Assembly: GCA_964400515.1 (NCBI GenBank)
Contig: CAYNTJ010000004.1
Span: 92,190 to 156,189 of the forward strand
Source of the DNA: JAAYHV01 sp964400515
GTDB lineage: Bacteria; Bacillota; Clostridia; Peptostreptococcales; Anaerovoracaceae
Direction of reading: 5' to 3'
DNA: 64,000 bases
Every line of letters begins with the position of its first letter. Positions within the stretch are counted from its first letter, which is position 1. The notes beneath the pieces were generated by a model. That model was given only the letters and a program-made list of their open reading frames with translations. It was not told the DNA's origin and made no database searches. A program made the position numbers and the translations under genes. This document shows, piece by piece, positions 1-7,875 of the stretch.

Positions 1-1705
1 TACTAACCCTATCCTTTAGTTCATTAATCCTATCTGTACTATCCTTAATACCCGATAATATCCTTTCCTTAGCATCATTAAGAGAGCATTCACCTAATAG
101 CTCCTTTAAATCCCTTTCAAACCTCCCTTTTAAACCATCACATTCCGTTTTTAATGAGCCACTCTTAAGTCTAAGATTATCAGCTGCTTCCTTTGCCTTA
201 TCATAGTTTCCCTTAGATATCTTTAAATCAGCTTCACTAGGTGCCTCTTTAGACTTTATGGCAATTAAAGGATGAGATGTAGAACCACATACAGGGCAAG
301 GCACACCATCAACTAAGGTATCCGCAAGAATACCCGCCTGCTCATCCAAAAATGCCCTGTTCATATTCTCATATATCGCTCTTAAGGCAGTTTCCCCCTT
401 AGACGCTGCTTCATAATCTTCTAAGCTTTCCTTGTATTCCTTTACCTTATCTGAAAGCTTTATCAATTCAACTTTAAGTTCATTTAGTTCAGTTAATCTT
501 TTTTCTTCCTTTTCCTTATCAGAATTAATCTTAGCCAGTACTTCCCCGGCATCAAGTAAAGACTTTAGTTCTTCCTTAATATCAGATATTTCCTTGCTTA
601 ATTTAGAAGTAATCTCATTAGCATTATCTAAGCTTTTCTTATCGGCATTAAGGGATATATTAAGATCATTAAAACCTTTTTCCATCTTATCAAGTTCATC
701 ATAGCTATCCAGTTCTTTTTTAATTAACGCAATCCTATTTCCCAGTTCCTCACGATTAGCTTCCTTGGCCTTTTCGTCTTCATAGCTTTTCTTAAGTATC
801 TTAAGAGACTCTAACATATCATCTCTTTTTTCCACAGAATCATTAAAGCTCTTTTTATCAGCCTCAATGTCCTCTGCTTTTTGAAGTCTGCTATTTACCC
901 CTTCAATATTCTTTTCGGTAACCTTTAGCTCATCATTTAGCTTGTCATTACTTTTCTTATCCTTATCAATTAATCTGTTAATTAAATCAATAACATCAGA
1001 TATATCCAAATAACCATTCCTTACTTCATTTAATTCAACGGATAAAACATCATCTTCATCACAAACTATTCCCAAGATATATTGATTTAAGCTGTTCTTT
1101 GCATCATCATATTCCCTGTTAACTACACTAAGTTCACTTTTTAGTTTTTCTTGTAATACTCTGTATTTCCCCGTATTAAATATCCTTCTGAATATCTCCT
1201 GTCTATCCTTAGTATCAGCTAGTAATAGCTTTAAAAAATCTCCCTGGGCAATCATAGCTATCTGGGAAAACTGATTTCTATCAATGCCCATGATTTCAAT
1301 TATAGCTTTATTAACTTCATTTTGTTTAGTTACTACATTGCCATCAGGCATTGTTAACTCAGCCTCAGCCTTTTGAGTAGTAACTCCATCACCGCTTTTT
1401 TTAGGTCTTTCATATTCAGGGTTACGCTTAACCCTATATATCTTACCTCCATACAAAAATTCCAGTTCCACTTCAGTGGGAACATCCTCTTCAGCATATT
1501 TAGATCTAAGCATGGAAGGTTCTCTGTTAGCTCCACTGGCTTCTCCGTAAAGGGCATAGGTAATGGCATCAAATATAGTGGTCTTACCGGCTCCGGTATC
1601 TCCCGTAATTAAATACAGACCTTTGCTACCTAGTTTATCCATATCAATATTAACTCTGCCGGCATATGGTCCAAAGGCAGATACATTAAGTTTTATAGGT
1701 CTCAT
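1..1705 (-). CDS. sbcC: Exonuclease subunit SbcC, 5' part (runs off the left edge)
   Basis: This is the N-terminal half (about 568 codons) of the SMC-like ATPase that works with SbcD to cut hairpins and protein-blocked DNA ends. The frame stays open from the start at 1705 to the edge. The N-terminus reads MRPIKLNVSAFGPY, the Walker A is GDTGAGKTT (about residues 35-43), and a Q-loop-like IAQGDFLKLL follows at about 180. A long Lys/Glu-rich coiled coil comes next. The zinc-hook motif CPVCG lies near base 290. The family is usually 1,000-1,200 residues, so the distal coil and the ABC signature/Walker B part lie outside the window. The ATG overlaps the TGA of sbcD by 4 nt (ATGA), which indicates translational coupling and a shared SbcCD complex. 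Confidence 0.95.
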   Translation of the reverse strand, partial: MRPIKLNVSAFGPYAGRVNIDMDKLGSKGLYLITGDTGAGKTTIFDAITYALYGEASGANREPSMLRSKYAEEDVPTEVELEFLYGGKIYRVKRNPEYERPKKSGDGVTTQKAEAELTMPDGNVVTKQNEVNKAIIEIMGIDRNQFSQIAMIAQGDFLKLLLADTKDRQEIFRRIFNTGKYRVLQEKLKSELSVVNREYDDAKNSLNQYILGIVCDEDDVLSVELNEVRNGYLDISDVIDLINRLIDKDKKSNDKLNDELKVTEKNIEGVNSRLQKAEDIEADKKSFNDSVEKRDDMLESLKILKKSYEDEKAKEANREELGNRIALIKKELDSYDELDKMEKGFNDLNISLNADKKSLDNANEITSKLSKEISDIKEELKSLLDAGEVLAKINSDKEKEEKRLTELNELKVELIKLSDKVKEYKESLEDYEAASKGETALRAIYENMNRAFLDEQAGILADTLVDGVPCPVCGSTSHPLIAIKSKEAPSEADLKISKGNYDKAKEAADNLRLKSGSLKTECDGLKGRFERDLKELLGECSLNDAKERILSGIKDSTDRINELKDRVS

Positions 1706-2841
1706 TCTTTGTCCTCCCAAATACCTTCGATTAATTCTTCCATTAGCTTCTTTTGCTCATCATTCATATCCTGGTTATTTTGCTTCTCATAAAACTCAGA
1801 AAAGAGATCCATGGGAGATTTACTCTCCACAGAATCAGCTTCAATATATTGCATACTGCTTCTGGTCCTTAAGTTATCATAATCAAGCTTCATAATATTA
1901 GGATATATAACCCTTAGCTTAGCAAGGGCATCAGGAATGTCCTCTTCGTCCGTTAAGGTTATATGTACATAGTCATGGACATTAGTCCCTTCATAGTTTT
2001 CTTTGTTAGTAATCTCCATGTAGGTTCCCCTAAGTTCCCTCATATCCCTACTTGGAATTAGGGGAATGTACTTAAGATTAACCTGACCCTTATCAAGTAG
2101 CTCAAGTACCGTAACAGATTTCTCGTGCTTGGCTTCAGAAAAGGAATACTTTAAAGGAGTACCGCAGTATCTGATGGTTTCCCTTCCGATATTTTGAGGA
2201 CCATGAATGTGGCCAAGGGCCACATAGTCAAAGTCGGAAAATACATTAGCATCCACATTATCAGAACCACCAACGGATATATCTTCAGATTCCGAGCGGC
2301 TAGCTCCCGTAACAAACTGATGAGTAATTAATACATTCCTATTCTTATCATTTAGCTTAACCCTATCAATTAATCCAACTTTAATGGCATCAGTATATGA
2401 TGATATCTCTTCATCGGGATAATACCTTCTTACATGGGCAGGTTTAATAAAGGGCAGCATGTAAATATCCACAGTGCCATAATTATCATCAAAGGATACC
2501 TTCTGTGCAGTGCCATCATATACATTGGACATGTATATACCACTGCTACAAAATACCCGAGACCCAAAGGATATTCTTTCGGGAGAGTCATGATTACCAC
2601 TTATTACATAAACCTGAAGCTTCCTCTTAGATAAGCGGTATATAAAGTCATCAAATAACCTAACCGCTTCCCCGGAAGGCACAGATTTATCATATACATC
2701 GCCTGCAATTATTACTCCATCCGGTAGCTCATTATCAATTATCTCTATTATCTTAAGCAGTATCTCTTCCTGGTCCTTAAGCATAGAAAACTCATTAACA
2801 CGCTTTCCAATATGTAAGTCCGATAAGTGAATTAGTTTCAT
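1702..2841 (-). CDS. sbcD: Exonuclease subunit SbcD, Mre11-type nuclease
   Basis: This is the 379-residue calcineurin-like phosphoesterase subunit of the SbcCD repair nuclease. The metal-binding motifs are in order: SDLHIGK (Asp8, His10), GDVYDK (Asp48), GNHDSPERI (Asn83, His84, Asp85), a THQF motif near 174 and GHIHG near 211-215. Length fits the family. A GGAGG-type site precedes the ATG (cctcc on the plus strand around 2845). It is the first gene of the pair and overlaps sbcC by 4 nt. Together they should act on double-strand ends and palindromic DNA in the cytoplasm. Nothing is unusual in it. Confidence 0.96.
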   Translation of the reverse strand: MKLIHLSDLHIGKRVNEFSMLKDQEEILLKIIEIIDNELPDGVIIAGDVYDKSVPSGEAVRLFDDFIYRLSKRKLQVYVISGNHDSPERISFGSRVFCSSGIYMSNVYDGTAQKVSFDDNYGTVDIYMLPFIKPAHVRRYYPDEEISSYTDAIKVGLIDRVKLNDKNRNVLITHQFVTGASRSESEDISVGGSDNVDANVFSDFDYVALGHIHGPQNIGRETIRYCGTPLKYSFSEAKHEKSVTVLELLDKGQVNLKYIPLIPSRDMRELRGTYMEITNKENYEGTNVHDYVHITLTDEEDIPDALAKLRVIYPNIMKLDYDNLRTRSSMQYIEADSVESKSPMDLFSEFYEKQNNQDMNDEQKKLMEELIEGIWEDKE

Positions 2842-2884
2842 GGTGTCCTCCTAAATTAAAATATATCTAGCACAATAAATAATT

Positions 2885-3556
2885 CTATCTATCCCTATTT
2901 CCTCTTAAAAATGAATCAACTGTATCCCAACCAGCCTTATAATCATAAAACTGAGCTGACTTTAATTGTCTACTTATTGTTGATTGTTCTAATCCACGTA
3001 ATGTAGCCGTTTCATATTGATTTTGATTGTTAGAAAGATGAGTATATATGGTCTTCTTCTGTGCTACAGTCCACTTACTCTTTATGGCAGTACAAAGTGA
3101 CAAAATTGAATTCAGCAGTTCGTCTATTTCAACTTCTTCCCCAGATTCAATCATAACATTAGATTGGTTTTGCTTATTTTTTTGGTTTTTTTCCTTGAGC
3201 GATTCAACCATTTTCCTTGCACGTTGGTACGCAGTACCATCCACTTGCAAGGAATTTTTGAAATTTCTCTCCGTATCTATACTACCTATTCCTATTCCAA
3301 ACCGTATAGAAATTGGGTCCATTAAACTTTCTAAATCACTAATTATTTGCATCACATTTTCTCGAGTCCTCAACAATCCCTGAAATTCATCTCCCAACGA
3401 TATTGTAAATTCAGCCGCTAGATCATATTTATCATTTATTGTCTCTAATGATGCTATTAGTTTCTTTTGGGTTACTTTTCTGTCTGTAATTTTTCTAGAG
3501 TTAATTATATCTCCAATAATTACTATATATTCTTCATCTGTATATTCATATATCAT
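2885..3556 (-). CDS. SatD-family protein: nucleotide-cyclase-like fold plus HTH
   Basis: About 223 residues. I prefer the ATG at 3556 because a GGAGG lies 7 nt upstream; the frame is open to 3607 but without a site. The N-terminal half has IIGDIINSRK (GD at 15-16), SLGDEFQG (53-60) and FGIGIGS (86-92). These resemble the metal and catalytic loops of GGDEF/class III cyclase folds, as known for the SatD family. The C-terminal 40 residues (TLRGLEQSTISRQLK) look like a helix-turn-helix. The gene is monocistronic and preceded by a 19-bp inverted repeat at 3618-3666. Inference: an autoregulated transcription factor whose first domain senses or binds a nucleotide. The true ligand is unknown. Confidence 0.75.
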   Translation of the reverse strand: MIYEYTDEEYIVIIGDIINSRKITDRKVTQKKLIASLETINDKYDLAAEFTISLGDEFQGLLRTRENVMQIISDLESLMDPISIRFGIGIGSIDTERNFKNSLQVDGTAYQRARKMVESLKEKNQKNKQNQSNVMIESGEEVEIDELLNSILSLCTAIKSKWTVAQKKTIYTHLSNNQNQYETATLRGLEQSTISRQLKSAQFYDYKAGWDTVDSFLRGNRDR

Positions 3557-3617
3557 ATTGGTACCTCCAATAATATTGTACCACAATAAATGTATTTCAA
3601 GACGCATTATTCAAATT

Positions 3618-3666
3618 AATGCATTATATTATACATTAACTTAATTGATGTATAATATAATGCATT
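3618..3666. promoter_or_regulatory. Long inverted repeat upstream of the SatD-like gene
   Basis: Perfect 19-bp arms (3618-3636 and 3648-3666) surround an 11-nt centre. The sequence lies about 60 bp upstream of the SatD-like start and is not followed by a T-run in either direction within a few bases, so an operator is more likely than a terminator. It is AT-only apart from one TGCA in each arm. Confidence 0.6.
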
Positions 3667-3825
3667 TTCTTATTACTCATAATTAATTCAAATAATCAAT
3701 ATCCTCAAGTATTATCACAATTATATCACTGCTTAGCATAATAAAATGTGTACTCTTTCCCATTAACCCAAAGTACAGGTTTAATTTTTCAATCAAGTTA
3801 TTTTTATTTATTCAAACTAAAAAGT

Positions 3826-3868
3826 CCTTAAGATAGACAGTTTTACCTTTTCATTGTCTATCTTAAGG
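3826..3868 (-). terminator. Rho-independent terminator after the PASTA gene
   Basis: Perfect 14-bp arms (3826-3839, 3855-3868) with a 15-nt loop, followed on the minus strand by ACTTTTTAG. It sits 12 nt past the stop of the PASTA-repeat gene. Confidence 0.85.
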
Positions 3869-3879
3869 GAATTAAATAA

Positions 3880-4632
3880 TTAATCTTCCTTTTTATCCAA
3901 ATTGGTTACTTTCTTTTTGAATGGCTTTTTAATATTTTTTGTGACTACATGAGATGCATCAGCTGCCCCTGTACAAATCCATTTATTTATATCTTTGGGG
4001 ACTTTACCTACTTTATCTATTTTATCTTGCCTATCCTTTTCTTTTTTATCTTTTATAGCTTTACTCTCTAAAATAACTTCTTCATTAACATAATATAGCC
4101 AAACCCGATCGCCCGTTTTAAGTTTTGAACCAATTCTACGATTATTGGGACGCATCATTCTAGTAACCTGATTATCTTCTACACTAGCGAATCGTAAGCT
4201 AGGTATTTCTAGTTTTGTAGTGACTTTCAAACCTAAACACGCAAGATCTTCTCGTGCTTCATAAAGATTAAGCCCAACAACTTCTGGAGTTTTAAATTCT
4301 TTGATTTCCTTCGCTAGCAACTCTTTGCTCTTATCAATTACTTCTTGAGTTAGATAGTATACTTTTACTATAGTTTTAGGGTTAACCTTTGAACCGAATC
4401 TTGGTTCAGAAGACATCACATCATTTACACTTTCATCTGCATAAGCCAAACTAGGATTTGAAATAGCAGCTACCGGGGACAAATCAAGTTCGTCTTTTAG
4501 AATACGTAACGCATCTTCGATATCAACATCTTTTAAATCAGGTATTTTAACAAGATTTTTTTGCTTCTCTAAAAGTTCTGTTCCCATTTTTGATCCAAAT
4601 TCCAAAGCATCCGGAGCAATCATGCTAGCCAC
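3880..4632 (-). CDS. PASTA-repeat protein without a kinase domain
   Basis: 250 residues, or 247 if the ATG at 4623 is used instead of the GTG at 4632. Two PASTA-like repeats are visible. One spans about residues 28-95, from VKIPDLKDVDIEDAL to GSKVNPKTIVKVYYL; the other spans about 113-182, from TPEVVGLNLYEAREDL to GSKLKTGDRVWLYYV. Each has the usual PxVxG...A...L start and a GSxVxxGxxVxxxY end. No signal peptide, membrane helix or Ser/Thr-kinase domain is present, and the tail is Lys-rich. PASTA repeats normally bind muropeptides outside the cell, so the role of a soluble version is unclear. An IS3 element begins only 32 bp upstream, which may have removed the promoter or part of the N-terminus. 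Confidence 0.7.
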   Translation of the reverse strand: MASMIAPDALEFGSKMGTELLEKQKNLVKIPDLKDVDIEDALRILKDELDLSPVAAISNPSLAYADESVNDVMSSEPRFGSKVNPKTIVKVYYLTQEVIDKSKELLAKEIKEFKTPEVVGLNLYEAREDLACLGLKVTTKLEIPSLRFASVEDNQVTRMMRPNNRRIGSKLKTGDRVWLYYVNEEVILESKAIKDKKEKDRQDKIDKVGKVPKDINKWICTGAADASHVVTKNIKKPFKKKVTNLDKKED

Positions 4633-4723
4633 AACTTTCCCACTCTGATGTTAGTATATAACTGTAGACACGAAAAGTTGAACAACTCATAATAATATTA
4701 ATGAAGAAAAGGAGTTGTTCAAC

Positions 4724-5001
4724 ATGGCTAAAAACCAAAAAAGTATACACCGGAATTTAAGCAACAATTAGTTGACTTATATAATACTGGTAATTATTCA
4801 TTCACTCAATTAGAAAGTGAATATGGCGTTGCAAAATCTACTATTTCAGGATGGGTTAAAAATCTATCCCCAATTAAAGTTTCTCCTACAGAAACAATCT
4901 CTATGAAAGACTACAAAGCTCTCCAAAAGAAAAATAAAGAGCTTCAAATTGAGAATAAAATATTAAAAAAAGCTACCGCCATATTCGCAAAAAATCAATA
5001 G
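4724..5001 (+). pseudogene. IS3 orfA, frameshifted near its start
   Basis: From the ATG at 4724 the frame stops after 15 codons. The HTH coding frame (KYTPEFKQQLVDLY ... LESEYGVAKSTISGWVK, then a coil ending KKATAIFAKNQ) starts at 4741 in another frame and ends at TAG 4999-5001. One extra A in the A6 run at 4737-4742 would join the two. It is therefore either a one-base deletion, a sequencing error or a second slippage site. The HTH and coil would bind the terminal repeats. Confidence 0.8.
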
Positions 5002-5054
5002 AGGAATACGTTACTTTTATCAATTCGAATCTACACTTATATACTGTTAAAAAT

Positions 5055-5870
5055 ATGTGCAATGCCTTGAAATTTCCTAGAAGTACTTACTATAAGGCTT
5101 TGATTAGTGAACCATCAAATAAGCAAATGGAATATGAAAAATTTAGCAGGCAGGTAATTGATAAATTCAATGAATACAAGCAACGCTATGGTGCTGTTAA
5201 ACTTCAAAGAGCTCTTACTAGTGAAGGCATTGAATGTAGTGTTAAACGCGTTCAACGACATATGGTAAGAAATGGTCTCCATTCTGTCGTTGTCAAGAAA
5301 TATAAGCATCACTCCAGTAAGAATGAAATACCTGAAAAAGAGAATATATTAAACAGAAATTTTAAAACAACTACGATTAACCAAAAGTGGTGTACTGATA
5401 TAACTTATATATATGTTCTGAAAGAAGGGTGGACATATCTAGCCTCTGTAATGGATTTGCATACTCGTAAAATGATAGGTTATGCATATGGAACTGAAAT
5501 AACAGCTGAACTTGCAAAAAGGGCTGTAAAAAATGCTTGCCTTAACGTTCAAGATACAAAAGGAATTATTCTTCATAGTGATTTAGGCACTCAATATACA
5601 AGTAGGTTATTTGAGAATTATATTGATAAGAAGAATATGATACATTCCTTTAGCCGCAAGGGAAATCCATACGATAATGCCTGTATTGAATCATTTCATT
5701 CAGTGTTAAAGAAAGAAGAAATATATAGGCATACATACAAAGATTTCAATGAAGCAAGTTTAGCTATCTTTGAATATATCGAGTCCTGGTACAACAGAAT
5801 TAGGATTCATGGTAGCATTGATTATATGACGCCACAGCAAAAGGAAGATGAGGCATTATGCGCTGCATAA
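5055..5870 (+). CDS. IS3 orfB, DDE transposase catalytic subunit
   Basis: 271 residues from the first in-frame ATG. The frame is open further upstream and reads KKSYRHIRKKSIEEYV from the A7 run at 4965, so the normal product is a -1 frameshift fusion with orfA. The HTH_21 region is near the start. The rve catalytic residues are visible in WCTDITYI (first Asp), LHSDLGTQYTS (second Asp) and NPYDNACIESFHSVLKKEE (Glu). The C-terminus YNRIRIHGSIDYMTP is typical of the family. The enzyme itself looks intact; whether the element still moves depends on the orfA break. Confidence 0.93.
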   Translation: MCNALKFPRSTYYKALISEPSNKQMEYEKFSRQVIDKFNEYKQRYGAVKLQRALTSEGIECSVKRVQRHMVRNGLHSVVVKKYKHHSSKNEIPEKENILNRNFKTTTINQKWCTDITYIYVLKEGWTYLASVMDLHTRKMIGYAYGTEITAELAKRAVKNACLNVQDTKGIILHSDLGTQYTSRLFENYIDKKNMIHSFSRKGNPYDNACIESFHSVLKKEEIYRHTYKDFNEASLAIFEYIESWYNRIRIHGSIDYMTPQQKEDEALCAA

Positions 5871-5905
5871 TTTTGTTCAACTTTTTGTGTCTAAAGTATT
5901 GACAT

Positions 5906-6445
5906 TGGTCCAACATCGCTAACAATAAGAAGGCACAATCAAGCAAGGGCTATGAATTCTGGGCTACAAAACACAACCTGCAAGTAGCTTCAGATACTGT
6001 TATTTTAATGCGTGAAAAAGGCTTTAAGTCTCTTGCTCGGCTTGATAATTTTATCAAGAAAAGTGCTGACAAAAGGCAAAATCTACAGGACGAAATCAAG
6101 GTTCTTGATGATACGATAGCTGCCCTTTCCGCTACTATGGAACATATTCATACTGTTTCGAAATACCGCCAAATTTATCAGGCATATAAGAAGGATCCAA
6201 CCGATAAAGCCTTTGCCAGTGAGCATAAAGCGGAAATCCTGCTCTATGAAAAAGCCCTTGCAGACCTTAAAAAATCTTATTCAAAACTGCCAAATTCCAA
6301 GCAAATTTTTGAGGAGCTTGAATCCTTAAACGAAAAAAAGAATACCCTTATGCAAGAGTATTCTTCATCCAAATCTGAGATGACCGAACTTTATCAAATT
6401 AGAAAAAATTACGAGAAATATATGGGGAAAGAGATGGAGAGGTGA
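5906..6445 (+). pseudogene. C-terminal remnant of an ICE-type relaxase
   Basis: An open frame begins just inside the right edge of the IS (after TGA about 5901) and runs NNKKAQSSKGYEFWATKHNLQ ... to the stop at 6445. The first internal ATG is 6008, which leaves a 145-residue ORF. The pattern (KGxGYExWATKxNL, then a Lys/Glu coiled coil with YRQIYQAYKKDP and a final SEMTELYQIRKNYEKYMG) matches, from memory, the C-terminal domain of MobA/relaxases of Tn1549-like conjugative elements. The nuclease N-terminus is missing, so this is debris of a conjugative element truncated at or near the IS3 insertion. Confidence 0.65.
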
Positions 6446-6463
6446 CTATCACTTCATCTCTTT
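6428..6463. terminator. Shared terminator between the relaxase remnant and the defence operon
   Basis: Nine-base arms AAAGAGATG (6428-6436) and CATCTCTTT (6455-6463) enclose an inner GTGA/TCAC stem. On the plus strand a T-run follows. The right arm overlaps the last codons of the minus-strand effector gene, so the hairpin can end transcription from both sides. Confidence 0.6.
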
Positions 6464-7234
6464 TTGATTTGCATATATTAAATAACTATCCCTTATATCA
6501 ATCCATTCCTTGCTTAAAGCATTGTTCAGATTGCAAAATAGCCTTTCAGAAAGAATGATTTTCGATTCAAATACGGCGTTTTCATAGAGTAGTAACACTT
6601 CTATTATTTGTGGTAAAATTACACTTGCTTTCGCTGAATGCTTTTCATATGAATTACATATTTCATTTGCTTTCTCATACACATCTTCAGATGACTCTTT
6701 AAGAGAATTCAACATAATAGCTCTATCAAAAAAACTGCTGGATACTATAAAGCTTAGCAGTAATGATGAGTAATCATCCATCCCGCTAATAAAAAGTTTT
6801 AATACAAAGAATAAAAAAGCAACAACTGATAAAAGATAATATGGAAATGACATTTTAGCTGCTATACGAGATGTGAATAGGGAATTCTCGTGTATGTTCG
6901 CCAATAACTTTATTTCCTCTTTTGATATAGAAGCATTATTATAATAAGGTTCACTATTATAGTTTGGAATTCTTTTTTCATTAAAACTATTATCAATAAG
7001 CCCCGTTTCTCTAATCCGATGCCCTTTATCAAAAAAAACATTTTTGTAATGTGATGACATATATTCGACCACTAATACTACGCCTACTATAGAAAGAAAA
7101 ATCTTAGCAGGTATAATCAATGTTACGCCCTGAAAAATAGCTAATGCAAATGCCAGCACACCGAAAACATCTTGACCTATTGCAAATCTTTTTGAAATAA
7201 TAAAATCTTTATTCTGAGGATTTTCTGCTGACAT
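6449..7234 (-). CDS. CBASS effector, four-helix membrane protein (S-4TM-like)
   Basis: 261 residues from the ATG at 7234, chosen because AAGGA lies 8 nt upstream; the frame is open to 7243. Four hydrophobic segments come in two hairpins: VFGVLAFALAIFQGVTLII and IFLSIVGVVLVVEYM near residues 23-62, then YYLLSVVAFLFFVLKLFIS and SSLLLSFIVSSSFFDRAIM near 131-178. A charged C-terminal domain follows. This layout fits the SMODS-associated 4TM pore-forming effectors, although the match is by topology rather than a signature motif. The start lies inside the 3' end of the E2-like gene (26-nt overlap), the last gene of the CBASS module. Expected role: membrane disruption when a cyclic nucleotide binds. 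Confidence 0.7.
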   Translation of the reverse strand: MSAENPQNKDFIISKRFAIGQDVFGVLAFALAIFQGVTLIIPAKIFLSIVGVVLVVEYMSSHYKNVFFDKGHRIRETGLIDNSFNEKRIPNYNSEPYYNNASISKEEIKLLANIHENSLFTSRIAAKMSFPYYLLSVVAFLFFVLKLFISGMDDYSSLLLSFIVSSSFFDRAIMLNSLKESSEDVYEKANEICNSYEKHSAKASVILPQIIEVLLLYENAVFESKIILSERLFCNLNNALSKEWIDIRDSYLIYANQKEMK

Positions 7235-7874
7235 TTTTACCATCCTTCGTTAATATCATATATGCTTCTGTTATAAATTCATTCTTATACGAAGCATTTT
7301 TTATAATAGGCAACATATATTTTCCGTGACAATCTCTAAGCTTTTTACCCGAACCGCAAAGACACGGAATATGACCTCTATATTTGTCCTCATAAATCAT
7401 AATTACCATCTTCTTGTATTGATCTTTGGTCAACTTCAAATCATTTAAATAATAATCTAGTAACCCTTTATATCCGTGTTTTCTGTCACCAAATGGATAA
7501 GTATTGTATTTTTCAAACCAATCCAAGGTGTATATAAAAGCATTCACAAACTTCTTGATAAAAGCTATCAAAGACGGGTTTTCATTTAAAAAATATATCA
7601 TTTCACCTATTGTAGCCAAACAAACATTACCATCCTGATAAATATGTTCTATATGTTCTGGATAATCAGATACATAAAACTTTGGAATGCTATTGGGAAA
7701 GTTTTTTTGAACTATGAGTTTAATATTTCTTTCGCCCTGAGCAATATGTCCATCATAATCCAGGGAGTATTTATATACCCCTTGGATTATCCACTCTATA
7801 TCATTTTCAACCATTATTAATCTCGGCTGACTATCTAATATTTGTTTGACTTCATAACTCAATCCATAACTCAT
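7209..7874 (-). CDS. CBASS E2-like conjugating protein with SEC-C zinc tail
   Basis: 221 residues. The N-terminal 120 residues have a ubiquitin-conjugating E2-like fold signature: NIKLIVQKNFPNSIPKFYV, then HIEHIYQDGNVCLAT with a single candidate catalytic cysteine at Cys85. Residues 171-183 form a SEC-C zinc motif (CLCGSGKKLRDCHG: Cys171, Cys173, Cys182, His183). No E1 or JAB protease gene is adjacent, so this would be an E2-only (short type II) CBASS. Such E2 proteins are known to act on the C-terminus of the partner CD-NTase. The start is 1 nt after the CD-NTase stop, and the 3' end overlaps the effector gene. Confidence 0.78.
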   Translation of the reverse strand: MSYGLSYEVKQILDSQPRLIMVENDIEWIIQGVYKYSLDYDGHIAQGERNIKLIVQKNFPNSIPKFYVSDYPEHIEHIYQDGNVCLATIGEMIYFLNENPSLIAFIKKFVNAFIYTLDWFEKYNTYPFGDRKHGYKGLLDYYLNDLKLTKDQYKKMVIMIYEDKYRGHIPCLCGSGKKLRDCHGKYMLPIIKNASYKNEFITEAYMILTKDGKNVSRKSSE

Positions 7875-7875
7875 A

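Larger units (their letters stand above)
3557..3879. other. Intergenic region between SatD-like gene and PASTA gene
   Basis: About 320 bp without a credible gene. It holds the SatD-like ribosome-binding site (3564-3568), the 19-bp inverted repeat (3618-3666) and the PASTA-gene terminator (3826-3868). I see nothing else in 3667-3825, which is AT-rich with stops in all frames. Confidence 0.7.
4665..5893 (+). mobile_element. IS3-family insertion sequence (IS150-like layout)
   Basis: Terminal inverted repeats of 21 bp match at 20 positions: 4665-4685 (tagacacgaaaagttgaac...) and 5873-5893. Inside are an orfA (HTH plus leucine-zipper-like coil) and an orfB (DDE integrase) linked by a classical A7-G slippery run at 4965-4972. 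A GGAG site (4711-4714) precedes the orfA ATG at 4724. I found no clear target duplication. The element separates the PASTA gene from a relaxase remnant. Confidence 0.9.
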
